Source of the DNA: Coniferiporia sulphurascens
Lineage: Eukaryota; Basidiomycota; Agaricomycetes; Hymenochaetales; Hymenochaetaceae
Length of the DNA stretch: 64,000 nucleotides
NCBI GenBank assembly: GCA_002794785.1
Contig: NBBA01000009.1
Span: forward strand, 930,001 to 994,000
Direction of reading: 5' to 3'
This document shows, one piece after another, positions 1 to 15,288 of the stretch. The notes under the pieces are model-generated. The model was given only the letters and a program-made list of their open reading frames with translations. It was not told the origin of the DNA and ran no database searches. The stretch's first letter is position 1. Each line of letters starts with the position of its first letter. A program made the translations under genes and the position numbers.

Positions 1-1368
1 GCGAAACGCGCACCATTACCGTACCGTCTATTACTGTCCAGTGTGAATTTTCTGCTTTTACACTGGCAACTGCTATTACTGACGGCCCCAGCCACAACCG
101 TGACTCCCACGACGCACTCAGGCTGCCGCTGGCATTCAAAATTCATCAGAGCAAATTAAGGCTCATGACGACCCGGACCATTACAGTGATTGACTACCGA
201 GTCTCGTCAGACTGCCACCGACTGCTCACCTCAACTTAGATGCCCAAGCCAGCGGGTGTGCTGTTGCGCGCGAAACAGCAGTCCGTGATGTCCTGCCGGT
301 GTTTGCCAGGTATCCGAGTCATCTACGTCCCAGCGGGCGCAGACTTTTTTTTGACTTTGATTGTGGGCTGCTCCAGTGCGGTCTGAGCGTGCTAGTGCTG
401 CCTTGTATTAAATCAATTATCGACTCCCGAGGAGTCTGGGTCCGAGTCTAAAAACCTAGTCTGAAATCTAGGTGTGCGCTGTCATCTGACTCGGATTAAT
501 TTACCATCTTTTAATACATAATGCAGTTTATGATTAATCCTTTAAGAGTACTTCCGACCCACGTTCGCATTGATGATATTCCCATGATGCAACTGTTCAG
601 CCCTCTCGCATTTAGCAGTTTACAATGTGAGCTCTCAGCCGTGTCAGACACTGGAGCGGTTCCGGCGTTCCAACGCCTGTACTACTTAAACACCAAGCTC
701 AGAGTTTAATCCCCTCCCTAAGATTTACACCCCATTAAACTACTACCTGCGGTCCTTTTGAAGGCACTACCCCCAACCGTTTCATCATTCGTCTTCCGGC
801 ATCGCAGGAAGGCCGTGGAGGTGGAGATAAATTCACGAAATAAACGCAGCACATTCTCTCATCATTTGGGATCAACAGCACAGACAACGTAGGTAGGAAA
901 TAAGTCAGAAAGAGAAGGGGGAGGAGGGTCAGAGGAAGCGGGGTAAAGACGATTAGAAAACAAGTATGTGGGTCTTCATCGATGTGGGTATATAGCGGAG
1001 CAGTTCGGTCTAAGAAAAAATTGTCCGGCTTTGTCCATGTACATACTCGAATCCACGGGCATCCGTTGTGAATTGGCGCACACTACGGTTCCCCGTGCGC
1101 AAGCGAGTTGGTTAACCCACGACGTAGAGCGGGGAAACGACAGCGAAAGGGAATAGGGGAGGGGAGGGGGGGGGAGAAGGAAGCCACACGAAATTTTCTT
1201 TCAGCCAAACGTATCCGAGATGTAGCGTAATAAACCAAAAAAGCAAGTCCTAAGCACTGTCGGGGCGCCAGCCAGTATCGAACGGCAAGCGAGTGGGAAC
1301 CGCACAAGATACGGAAAGCCCTGCCACACCCCTCAAGAGTGTGCTCTGCTTTCACGTATCAAGCTGGT
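1..1368. other. Gene-free left edge
   Basis: No reading frame here resembles a known protein, and none can be extended across plausible introns into a longer product. The right part is the 3' side of the secreted barrel gene that ends at 1369. Nothing further is visible. Confidence 0.6.
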
Positions 1369-2555
1369 TCAGTTGGCATTGGCTACACCGCCTGCCGCAA
1401 TAAGAGCACCCATATCAATGATGGCCATATTCAACCCGTAAAGATTGTCCGACGCGGCTTGCGAGGGCGTGAGAACCGCCGAGCCTGTGGCCTCAGCAAG
1501 ACCAGACACCACGCCGGAGGAAAGGTCGTACGAAACGGACGACCAGACAGTGCTCGTCGATGTTGGGGTTGAGCTCGACCAGGAGGAGCTTGAGCTTGAC
1601 CAAGTCGTTGATGGCGTCCAGACGCTTGAACTGCTCGACCAGGACGACGAAGACGACCAAGTGGTCGTAGGCTCCTCTTTCTTCGAGCTGGAAGTTGTCG
1701 GAGGCGTCCATGGGGTGGAGGTCGTAGTGGGCGTCCAAGCCGGCGTCGTAGGCGTCCACGCCGGAGTAGTAGGTGTCCAAGTCGAAGTCGTAGGCGCTAC
1801 CCACACTGACGAGGAGGAGGTCGTAGTATCCCCGCCGCCACCGCCGCTGCCAACGAAGGACCATTCACCATAAAGAACACCCTCGGACTCGGGCGCGAAG
1901 AAATCAAAGAGGCCTGTAGAAAAATCAAGACCCCCATACGGGCAGCCAGGGCACTATACAAAGGTTCAATAACGAAATAAAAGGGCTCAGAACCGACAAT
2001 TGTACCTCATCCGTGATTTGAGCTTGGGTTGTCTTGCCATTGTACGTGATAGTGATCATGTCAAAGCAATATTGACCATTGCCATATTGCTGGATGATCG
2101 TTCAGCGCTACTCCCCTTGCACTCTCTTAGATAATTGACTCACATCAGAGTTCAAGGCGACGATCTGATAAAAGACGTCAAGGCAGTGTCAAACTTCTGC
2201 CAGATCAATACTATCTGACCACTCACGAAATCAGAAGGTTGGTTAGTTTTACCACACGCGCCACTAGAAACAGCAAGCGCAAGACAGTCAACATCTCAGT
2301 GAAAGAAGCACGCGGGGCGAGCACGCACAGGCCATCAGCGAAGTATGTGAAGCGGGCGTTCGTGAACGCCCGCTTTTCGAAGACGTGTACGGCCTTGTCG
2401 GCTGCGTCGACCGCGTCCTCTGTGCGAACCTCAACATGCTTGGGTTCGCGGGCCACAAGATTGTGATGGCTGCGTTTAGAGAGGCGGGAGCCGTGGTCGA
2501 GTGCAGAAACGGCGGTAGCGAGTAGGGAGGCGCCAAAGAGGGCTAAGAGACGCAT
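1369..2555 (-). CDS. Secreted RlpA-like double-psi beta-barrel protein with Trp/Thr/Pro-rich tail
   Basis: Five exons read on the minus strand: 2555-2329, 2263-2227, 2164-2144, 2089-2006 and 1953-1369, giving 317 aa. It starts with a signal peptide (MRLLALFGASLLATAVSA), followed by a pro-region with two dibasic KR sites that a Kex2-type protease could cut. The barrel comes next: NARFTYFADGLGACG, then a 21-nt micro-exon encoding IVALNSD, then QYGNGQYCF, and CPGCPYGGLDFS carrying the conserved Asp. This is the RlpA-like/barwin-like fold of fungal small secreted proteins; its substrate is presumably a glucan or other wall polymer (family inference). The last exon adds about 150 residues rich in Ser, Thr and Pro with repeated WTPT units, probably an O-glycosylated stalk. 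All splices keep frame and restore the family motifs, so the model is strong. Its paralogue starts at 11231. Confidence 0.88.
1721..1786. repeat. Coding 21-24 bp tandem repeat (WTPT unit)
   Basis: About three head-to-tail units (1721-1744, 1745-1765, 1766-1786), each beginning GTCGTA or GTAGTA, lie in the last exon of the barrel gene. On the minus strand they encode the TTPAWTPT repeat. All unit lengths are multiples of three, so copy-number change would not break the frame. Confidence 0.65.
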
Positions 2556-3054
2556 GGCGTTCGGAGGGCGTGAAAAGAGCGGGGGTGCGGGGAGGGACAG
2601 ACAAAAAAAGCGAGCGTGGTTAAGTAGAGGGCGGTTTTAAGCCCTGTCGTACAGACACAATGAAGGGTCGGAAAAAAAATGCGAAACCGGCGTGTTGTCG
2701 ATGGGAGAGGGAAACGGGCGCGAGGACAACAACGGACCAACGGACCCCAAATTACATAATCCCTCTGCTGATACTCACGCCACTAGCTACGCGGTCGCCT
2801 CTTTCGGTGTTCAGTTCTAGATCAGACAGACTCCCAACCGGGCCCGGTCTGCCGGGCAACTCGACTGGGCATCTCAAGATATCTCTTGTGCCGCTCTATG
2901 CTAGGTTACAAAAATGATAGCAGAACAATGGAAAATGAATAAATGCCTAGTATGTGCAAAGACTACTGCCAGATTTCGTCGTCACTGCGCCCTCCTTCCG
3001 TCTCGCAAAAAGTGTCACCTGACCATCCTCTTGAAAAGGTGCAGAACGGCCACT
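2556..3054. other. Promoter of the barrel gene and 3' end region of SIP5
   Basis: This stretch lies between the start of the secreted barrel gene (2555, minus) and the stop of SIP5 (3055, minus). It should hold the barrel promoter and the SIP5 terminator. No clear TATA box or protein-like frame was recognised. Confidence 0.5.
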
Positions 3055-5367
3055 TCACTCCGACTGCATATTCGCAGCCCCGGCTGTTCTAAGACTATCT
3101 GCCTCTAAAGTTTCGCCGCCAGGTGTGTCCAGCAGGAGAGGGCGGTGCGAAATCGTTGAATCGGGTGATGAGGGCAGCTCATCATACAGACTCGACCTCG
3201 ACTGACCTTCGCCGGGCTCGGACATAAGTGACGTTGAGCTATCATTTCCGACTGTGGGCGCAGCGACTACGCCCGCGGGTCCGTGCGCCAGTGGCGGAGT
3301 TGCTGGTTCGACATCAACTTGGACCCCCGTAGCACCCGTCACTGCGGAAATCGTAGAAGACAAAAAGGGCGCGTCATCCGTATGTGTCGCGCTGGACGCA
3401 TTCCCAGCCCCTAAATCTTTGTTCTCCGGCACACCCTCGCTGGCTGCGGACGTCACAACATGTGCTGTGTCACAGGCAGCTAACTCTGCGCTGAGTGCAT
3501 TGTGCGGTGGTACACTTGGCAGGCTGTCATCTTGGTGTTGTTGCTGTATCGACTCGAGTGGATTTGACGTAGCGGATCCAGAACGCGAATGTGTACGGGA
3601 GCGCGAGATTGCACCACCCGGCGGGGGCGGCACGCCCGAACTCGATGGTGAGGCCTCTATAGAGGCATGCTGGCTGCTGGGGATTAATGGAGGCCTCGAG
3701 CCAAATGAAGATGAACCTCGATCACTAGAAGACGGATCAGAAGATAATGTACTACAGGTGGGCGGCTTGGAAACATCAATTGGAGGCGTTGCTGGAATGG
3801 ATGGAGGCCCTGAACGGGGTGCGGACGACGACGGGCCCACGCCGCCCCCTATCTTCGCTCCCCCGCTCGCCTCTCCACTTTTAGCGACACGATCTGCTTC
3901 TTCTTTCTTTTTCTTCTCCGACTCCTTCCTCTGCTGTTCTTCATGTTCCAGCAATGAAAGTCGCATTGCTTCCATAACCATGAGCTGAAAACGTTTCAAG
4001 AATCGCATATAATTATGTTAATGGATCATGTGATGAGGTCATCAACAAATATAGGCCCACCTCTTCGAGGTCTTGTCCTCCGAGTCCCATGGTACCCAAA
4101 AGATGATTAATGTCCTGCGGTTGCTGCTGATGTTGCCTTCGCCTCGACCGCCGGCTACCTCTTCCCTCATTCTCGCCAGTATTCTCGTTGTTTTGCTCGC
4201 CGCCGGTATGCGGTACCTCGCCACCGGCCAGGGCATGGATGCGGCCGCTCGTTATGCCCACGGGTATCAGACGGTCGCCAACCTGGCGCATGATTATACG
4301 CCGGTTGGCACGACGTGCGACCGCAGCGCGAACAGCAGCAAGCTTTGCTTCCCAGTCGGGCCGTATTTGATCTTCCATGTTGAATGACGGTATCGTTTAG
4401 GAATCAGAAGAACACGAGTGAATATTTGCGGAAATATGGGAAGTGCACGTAAAGCGCGCGGCGAAGGAGGATGAGTAATGCGGTGTTTAAGGCTAGACCC
4501 TTTTCGCTCACCAATAGTGACGACCTCGGTGCTGTCTGCGCCGAAACTCTTGCGTCGCCCTCTAGAGTCGACAGACTGTTGAGGAGGAACACGCGATGCT
4601 AAATGGATCGAGGAGTGCTGGTATACCAAATAAGATTAAAAAGCAGAGTATAGAAATATGTCAATCAGACTTGTATAATGAGGCTCAGACGCGCGTACCG
4701 AGCTTTCGGCACCTGCTCCTGCCCGCCAGGAAGGCGGAATGTATGTCACACCAAAGTTCTCTTGAACGCAATATGGGCATGCGGCCGGTTCTGAGACGAC
4801 GTGTGTGGTCGTTGGTTCGCTTCGTTTGATTTGTACAAAGCACTCCGTACAGATAGCCTGATCACAACACCGGGAATGGTTGATGTTCGGAGGATAGTAC
4901 TAGGTATGCGCGTGACGTAATGAGTCATACGGAGAGTGGAGACAGAGTGCAAGTCGGGATGCGCGTACCAAGAAGCAAATAGGACACTCGACGGCATCTC
5001 TGTAGACCATAGCCTCGGGCACCCTGCTGGGCTCCTTCAACGAGCCCGGTTTCCGCGCGGAGTTGATGGAGTTTGAGCGCGAGGCGCTGACGCCTCCACC
5101 GCCCCCGTCTGCACGCGAGGCCGACTCCGGGACGACCGCATCCTCGGGCAGCTCCTTGCGAGCGGCGAGTATCTGCTCGTCGTCCCAGGACTCGTCGTAT
5201 TCCTCGAGCGGACGATAGAAGGGAGCCAAACGGCGCTCGACGATGAGCTGGGAGACAATCTGCTGGTTCCAGTCACGGGGACCTGTGTATACGCCCTGGG
5301 GTGTGAGAAAGCCGTAGTCTACTGTGTCGTCGTGGTGGGCGCGGGACGAGGAAGCGCTGTTGCCCAT
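3055..5367 (-). CDS. SIP5: SIP5-like protein, probably N-myristoylated
   Basis: Five exons on the minus strand: 5367-4969, 4899-4699, 4617-4512, 4371-4061 and 3984-3055, giving 648 aa. The ATG at 5367 was chosen because it gives MGNSASSS, a canonical N-myristoylation site; the codon before it is GTG. Family hallmarks follow in order: [10 protein letters not shown] and [12 protein letters not shown] near the N terminus; a cysteine cluster split by intron 1 (VECPICFL / [14 protein letters not shown], then CTECF and CPYC); IRPDWEAKL with a basic ARRANRR stretch; and [11 protein letters not shown]. The roughly 270-residue C-terminal tail is low-complexity Ser/Pro. In yeast Sip5 interacts with the Snf1 kinase and the Reg1/Glc7 phosphatase, linking it to glucose signalling (established for yeast, inferred here). 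It is transcribed divergently from the Ca2+-ATPase. Confidence 0.9.
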
Positions 5368-5839
5368 CACGGGCCGGAGCCCTCTGCCGATAAGGGGGCG
5401 GGGGAAGCGGGAGCGGGCAGACGGATAGTTCTAGGACGAGCGTGTGCTCGTCGGCGTTGCTCCTAGGGACCGTAATGCGTGACCAGTCACCCCGCACTTG
5501 TCCGCGTCACTCACCCCCGCGTGCATTTCCTCATCCGGTAATCCTAGGGGCTATTGCGTGATATCTTCTATAACGTATCCGCTGCTGGCTCGTCCTATTG
5601 CCCATCCGCGTCCTGCAGCAGCCCTCGTCGTCTCCAAATACCTTTGCTCACACTCGCGCTCGGTGTGCCTTGGTCGTATGGTCCCGTTCCCATCGCTGAG
5701 AGTTACCAATGCATTCTTGCATAAGCTTCCCATGCTCTTCTCCCACGGGGTCTAGAATATTCGGACCTCCACGTCACTCGCAAGGCAGTTTATAATCGTT
5801 CGTCCGGTCTGCGGTTTCTGCTCTCACCTTCGTATATCC
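5368..5839. promoter_or_regulatory. Divergent promoter, SIP5 and Ca2+-ATPase
   Basis: This 472-bp gap between the ATG codons of SIP5 (minus) and the Ca2+-ATPase (plus) must carry both 5' ends. Pyrimidine-rich runs occur near both starts. No specific factor site could be assigned. Confidence 0.55.
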
Positions 5840-9413
<3,574 letters not shown>

Positions 9414-9657
9414 AGGACGATTAGATGATTCTTTGTATTCCTAATCGCATACATTGCATTTGCTTAATAGTAAAATCTTATAGCTGTTGTGTTGTGGATA
9501 AAGGGGCGTACGGTGAAAATGTGATATATCTATATTCAAATTCTATTGACTAAAAAACGAAATAAATTTCGGTTACAAATGATAGGCTTTGGCATAGTTA
9601 GAATGTGGGTATTATTACACGGTATGGAAGCAGAAAAAGTAGAAAAAATGACGGGGC

Positions 9658-11231
9658 TTAGGACTGACGAGGCTCCAAGTTTTTAGCGACAAACTCTGGG
9701 AGCGGGTCCTCGGGTGTTTGTGTTTGGTAGCCGATAAGCTGGCCAAGATACATGAAAGCTAAATTGAAGTCTTGCGGCATGGAAGCGTCAGGTACCTGCG
9801 TCGCAGAGTCTCGGGCGGCACTATGCGTCCTTGTCACGCTCCGGGAAAAAGGCACTCCGAAATCCATTGATATACCCTCTAATATGGTCTCCAACGCTGG
9901 ATCCTCCGAGTCCTCATCACCATCATCACCGAAGTCTGGCGCCATATAAGTGGGTGGCGGGTCCAAGCCTATCTGGCCGAACACGTCTTCCGAACTTGCC
10001 GCAGTCGGTTTTGTTGCGTGCTTCGTTGGTGTGGAATGCGCAAATGACGGTCTAGACGCGCTCACTGCGCCTGAAGTCGCCGTCGTCTTCCTGGGAGCGC
10101 TCTCCGAGCTCGAAGTCGCCATCGTCTTCCTGGACGCACTCGCCGCGCTTGAAGTTGCCGTCGTCTTCCTAGACGCGCTTGCTGACCTTAAAGTAGTCAT
10201 CATCTTCCTGGACGTGCCCGCTGCGCTGGAAGTCGCTGCCGTCCTTCCAGGACCCGAATGCGCCACCGTCTTTGAGACACGCACCGCCGTGTGTTCATGC
10301 TCCGGGCTGGCAGTCTTCGAGACGGGTCTCGATCTTCCAGTCTTCCCAGTCTCTTCAATTTTCGCAGTCTTCCCGCGTCCTCCGTTCCCCTTGCCTTTTT
10401 CGCCCTTCTCGCTTGGTTCTTTCTCCGAATCTTCATTCTTCGCCCTTGGCTTACTGACATCGGAGGCGCCATAATCCCAGCTTCCGTAAATGATTCCCAA
10501 ATTCGGATCTGCGAAGTATTTAAAGAGGCCCTCCGAGAGATCGAGCGCACCATATGGACAGGAGGGACACTGACAAGAACAAGGAAGTGTGAGAAAGCTA
10601 CCCGGAATTGTCCCGTTTGTAGCGGAGTAGCCTCACCAAGTCCACAATCATGGCATCAGTTTTCTTTCCACCGTAGGACATCGTGATAGTCTCGAAGCAG
10701 TGTGCACCGTGGTCCCATTGCTAGTAATAGTCGGTTTAATATTCTTGGAAAACAGAATAGTAGAACAAGAACGTACTTCAATATTTATAGCAACAATCTG
10801 TGATGACAGAAAGAAATGTCAGACTAAATACTCTGCTAGACTGGCACGAGGATAAACAGATAAAACTGAAATCTCACAAAATCACTCGGCTTGTTGACCT
10901 TACCGCAGGCGCCCAACCCGGCAGCATAAAACGTGAAACGCGCATTATCGGAGCGTCTCTCCAGCTGGAGAGACGAGTTTCTCGGTTCGGTATTTGACGT
11001 GACAAGTGGACTTCGCGCCTTGACGGGCTGTGCTGCGCGGGATTCGCGGACAGGGCTCCTGGGCCGCTGCCGGTGGTGGTGTCTTACTCTATGCGCGTCG
11101 CGTCCGGCTCTCGGGAAGTGGGAGGAGAGTTTACGAGCGGCCGCTACTGGCGAAACGACCAAGGATAGAAGTAGGGCGAGTCCGAGAAGGAGCATCAGAT
11201 GGCGTCTCGGAAGGGCGGAGCGAGGGACCAT
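9658..11231 (-). CDS. Secreted RlpA-like double-psi beta-barrel protein with long basic/Ser-Thr repeat tail
   Basis: Four exons on the minus strand: 11231-10878, 10797-10777, 10720-10637 and 10569-9658, giving 456 aa. The N terminus has a basic segment then a long hydrophobic run (LLGLALLLSLVVSPVAAA), a signal peptide or anchor. A dibasic RR precedes the barrel NARFTFYAAGLGACGK. The downstream exon pattern copies the gene at 1369-2555 exactly: a 21-nt micro-exon (IVAINIE), an 84-nt exon with HCFETITMSYGG, then CPSCPYGALDLS. The first intron of that paralogue is absent here. The last exon adds about 250 residues rich in Lys, Arg, Ser, Thr and Ala, with 13-residue repeats around SASRKTTATSSAA. 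This charged tail is unusual for a secreted barrel protein; its role is unknown. Confidence 0.87.
10073..10228. repeat. 39-bp coding minisatellite
   Basis: Four consecutive 39-bp units (10073-10111, 10112-10150, 10151-10189, 10190-10228), each beginning GAAGT or AAAGT with TCATCTTCCT or GTCGTCTTCCT inside; a decayed fifth starts at 10229. They encode the 13-residue repeat in the tail of the second barrel protein, so they change in frame-preserving steps. Confidence 0.8.
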
Positions 11232-12729
11232 GGTGAGAGAAGGAGCGCGTCGGGAGTTCCAAAGTCAAGTAGGTGAACAACAGTGGAGTGAACGAGAGGT
11301 TAGAGATGGGATGACAAGGCAGTCAAGGCAGAGTAGTACAGTATGAAAAAAGGAGTGTAGTAGTGCAACGAGTGGGTAGGTTGGATTCTAGATCTTGGAG
11401 TCTTGAGGAGCTTCAGTTCCGAGTCGGGGTGGAGGAGGGAAACGGAGATGTGAAACGCGCATGGTATTGAATGGGTCTTATGAGGCTGGCTGGGCCGTAC
11501 TCAGAATGCGACAGGACTTCGGGAGAGGCGGGCATGCGTATACAGTACGTCCGAACCGAAATGGAGCCTCAGGGTGGCTAACAGTACCAGACCCGAGAAG
11601 CCACACGCCCGTAAGCTTTTAGACCAGACAACCTAGTTCGAGTGCAAGCATACTGAATTGAATGCATCAAGCCAAGGCAGTCAATACATCCCGTACCATG
11701 GAAGTAAAGTGATAACTAGTCGAGTGGGTTTATCAACCTCTTCGTCCACAAATAGGCAAGACCGGAATATTCCGCCTCCGAGGTTCCCGCACTACCGGCG
11801 CACAAAGGAGATAAAGGGGATTCATCTTCAATATTTATTGACGCTACGTAGTTCACGGGATATTTTGGATATTTCGCAAGGAAAACTGAGTTTTAAAGCC
11901 AAGAGTTATAAGGTCGAACGGGGGACAGAAGTTATAGCACAGGCACAACCAGCAAATCAATCGAGTTGGGTCGAATCGAAACAGAGTCGGATCTATAGGA
12001 GAAACAATGAGCAACCAGCCACTTCAGACAGTTGTCAGAGATGGATGAGGTAGGGATAAAGACGTTGCGATATATGTATACTGCGAATTGAAACGTTATA
12101 GAGACACGTCGACGAGCAAGGATCACTTGGTGGTGTTGGACACAAGTCAGATAAATGAACACACGGGAAGAAAAATGGTGTTGAAAATATGGACGTTTAA
12201 TTGGAGACCGACAAACGAAACGCGCGGATTCTTGTCACGTTCGCTGCGGCGCACCAGCGGAAAATGGGGAACAATTGGTGATGAAATAGACAATTGCGAA
12301 GTGCAAGAAGTTGTACATGCGGAGAAAAGGAAAGCAGAGTCTGATGAGCAGCATAGTATACAGAGCGCGATTAGGACCAATGGGGATCGTGAGTGAGGTG
12401 AAAAGGGCGTTGAGGGGTGTTCGACGTGCTAGCCGCCGCTCAACCAGATCGGGAATAAGAATTGAATCAGAGGTAGCAGCGATGGGATCGATAAAGATGG
12501 CGTTGGGATGTTGTCTGGTGAGTTTGGTCGATGAGGTGTTTGTTATAAGGGTATTGGTTTTGATATCGGCACCACTGTCGAAACAGTTTGAGTCGTTGAC
12601 GGCGTCTGCCGACAACGGGTCGCATCCGCATTCGTCATTGTGCAATCCGGGAGAGTCGAGGAAAAGGAGCGAATCCGATGAAGAAAGATACCGTAACGGA
12701 AATCCATCATCAGCAGAGGTGATATTTAG
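11232..12729. other. Intergenic: upstream of barrel gene, downstream of BCS1-like gene
   Basis: About 1.5 kb lies between the ATG of the second barrel gene (11231, minus) and the stop of the BCS1-like gene (12730, minus). The part next to 11231 should hold the barrel promoter. Several medium frames exist on both strands, but none looks like a protein family or can be spliced into one. Confidence 0.5.
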
Positions 12730-15288
12730 TCAGTCTGTCGAGGCAGAATCGTTGTCAGCCTTTATCCATGATCCAGTGTTCGCTTCGTCGGCATCCGTAT
12801 CTGCACTAGCGCTTGGTCCGACATTCTCACCCTCGTCACCGGCGCCTCTAGCTGCGTGCTCTCCCTCTAGCAACGGATTGGGAAGAGGTGGACTAGTCAC
12901 CTTTTCACTCCCCTCCTTCTCCTTACGGTCTTTCTCCTCTCGTTCCTTACGCTCTTTCTCCTCCTTCTCGCGCGCCTCACGTTCCTTCTTTTCGCGAATC
13001 TCCTTCCGGCGCTGTTCGCGCTGTAAACCGGAAAAACATAGGTCAGATCTATTCCGTAATAGAGACAGAAAAGGAAAGAGTGCCGTACCTCAAGCTTCTC
13101 TTTCATCTCACGAGCCTCGTGCTCCCTCTTCAGACGCTCGCGCATCTCCCTTTCGCTCGTCACCCAAGCTGCTGCGCCTTCGGCGGCTGCCTCGGGTCGT
13201 GACTTATTCTTCAGCAAGTCTAGAAAAAAATAGCATCCATAAGTTCGACTGGCTTCATTAGACAGGAATATATCTTACAGCCTTGCAACGCGGCGACGCT
13301 AAATTCATCTTTGGGAATAGCATCCGCGAACTGCTGAGCAAGTCGGCTTAGTGTCTGTGCATCGAGCGGTCGGGCGGAGTGGGAGGCGGTCGCAATTTCT
13401 GGATCAGCCGGAGGAGGCAAATACGCGGTGTTCTTGGAACCGAAACTATCCCGCACGGGTAAAGTCGGCTTATTGCCCGCGCTCGAGCTCTCACGGGAAG
13501 AAGTTATGCTTGTCCCCGAAGTTGAGCCGAGGTCTGATACCGACGCAGACGATACGCTGCTCGTCATAGGCGAACCGGGCACGCTAGGAAGGGTAATACC
13601 ATCCAGCTCACCCTCCTGCTCGACTACTTCAGGTTCATCATCCGCACTTGGGAAGAAGTTACGGAAAAGCGCCTCTGCTTGCCACGGGCTTGCATTCTTG
13701 AACTCTATCCAGACGTCCATACGGCCCGGACGCGACAGTGCAGGGTCAAGACGCTCAAGATGATTCGTCGTCGCAAATAAGATCCGGCCCTCTGACGCTG
13801 CCACACCATCGAGCGCGTTAAGTAGGCCTGAAAGCGAGAGCGTGTTCACTTCCGAGAGTGAATCATCCTTCTTCTTCTTCTTGTTTTTGCTCTCATCCCC
13901 ATCTTCGTCGTCGGAGTCATCTTTGTTATCCGGAGATGAACCTGAACCCTTCTTCTTGCTCGGCGCACCCGTCGAACCCGAGTCACGAGACGTCGAACGC
14001 GTGAAGGCAGCGTCGAGATCCTCGAGAAGCACAATGCAGCGCGCCGGAACTCGGCCCATTAGGGAAGTCAGCGTCGAATCGTTCATCCACGACGACGATA
14101 AAGACACGACGTAGATGTCAAGCATAAGCGCTCCAGCGATAGCGTGTATCAACGATGATTTTCCCGAACCCGGGACACCGTGCAGCAGATACCCACGCCG
14201 GAAAGGGATGCCGCGGTCAGCGTACCACTTTAAGAAAGAGGGTCATAATTTGTCTTAGTACGTTTACTTTATCGGTGTACTGGGATATTAGACAAACCTT
14301 CTCTGATCGAAGGAAATCCCGAGTATCTGCAAGGAGCATTTCCTTCACGCCAGGCTCCAGGACAATGGAACCCATCGGGCGCTTATGACGAGAGTCGGTC
14401 CATCGCCATGAGCCATGTGCATCAGCGAAATAGATTTGAATGCGGTGTACGGCCTCGGCCTCATATTCACGCTTCGCCTGCAATACCAGCTGCTTTAGGA
14501 TGTTGTTGTTTCGGGCGACGACACTATGGAGAGGCAAAGACTTCGGATCAGCGAAATGCTCGAAATGAGGACGATTGAATATAATTTCAAATGGGAGGCG
14601 CTTGCGCGGCGGCAGAACGGCCCAGACCTAGGACCCTGGAAAGGAAAAGTGGAGGGCTTACCTGACAGACAGGACCTCGAGGTCGCTATCGCTCTTTCTG
14701 CTCCGACGGACGCGCAGCCAATGGCCGCGGTAGAAGATAGTGTGAGTGCTGTCGAAAGTGGGCTGGAAGACGACACGAGTCTTGGCCATACCCGGAGTGA
14801 GGTCATCTATTTCAGAAGGTTCTGCATCCTCAAGATCATCATCGCCAAACGAGTTGTCGCCCAAGGAGCCAGACATCATGCCGGGAGAGATTGTGCGAGT
14901 GGTCGTCTCGAACTCGCGCGAACGCTGCCATTCGGGACGTTTAGACAGCCAGAGCATGAGCCAGTCATACGGGTAGTCCTCCTCGGAGAAGTGTGCTGTG
15001 AGGAAGAAGGCTGTGCGGTTTGAGCGTCAGATATTAGGTTTGAATAAGGGGACAATGGGAGAAAAAAAACACTGACAGTTGACAAAAGATGACCTGAGAA
15101 AGGGCAGATAGGCGAGCGTGAGACAGGAGCGTATGGGAGGAGTATAGGGGGACGTACCAAGCGGAACTGGATATCCGACGTGCGGTCTCTACTGTGCCGC
15201 CGAGGACAACGAGCTTCATGCCATCTACGACGCTGTTGCCTGCCACACCGCCGACTAGGGGAGCGACGAGGGACTTGAGAGCGTCCAT
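12730..15288 (-). CDS. BCS1-like mitochondrial AAA ATPase
   Basis: Seven exons on the minus strand: 15288-15158, 15093-15077 (a 17-nt micro-exon), 15010-14662, 14523-14298, 14227-13279, 13219-13089 and 13020-12730, giving 697 aa. A hydrophobic N-terminal segment (VVDGMKLVVLGG) is followed by the BCS1 N-domain (SFFLTAHFSEEDYPYDW). The AAA module holds Walker A GVPGSGKSS (residues 258-266), Walker B CIVLLEDLD with an acidic/Lys insert after it, and the NHLERLDPALSRPGRMD segment. The C terminus is a long Lys/Glu/Arg coiled coil followed by an acidic Ser-rich tail. BCS1 puts the Rieske protein into complex III; basidiomycetes also carry BCS1-like paralogues of unknown job, and the long charged tail here favours a paralogue. 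The micro-exon is needed to keep frame and restores AWSSFVNSFF. Confidence 0.88.

Noticed and set aside
1445..1873. Plus-strand open frame rich in Asp, Glu and Val
   Set aside because: It is the complement of the low-complexity tail exon of the secreted barrel gene, whose minus-strand model is supported by signal peptide, motifs and splice sites.
3254..3988. 244-codon plus-strand frame
   Set aside because: It is antisense to the low-complexity tail of SIP5 with no recognisable motif.
9950..10474. Plus-strand open frame with hydrophobic repeats
   Set aside because: It is antisense to the 39-bp repeat tail of the second barrel protein; the repetitive hydrophobic sequence is a by-product of the repeat.
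12311..13261. 316-codon plus-strand frame
   Set aside because: It overlaps antisense the Lys/Glu coiled-coil exons of the BCS1-like gene, crosses its introns, and shows no family likeness.
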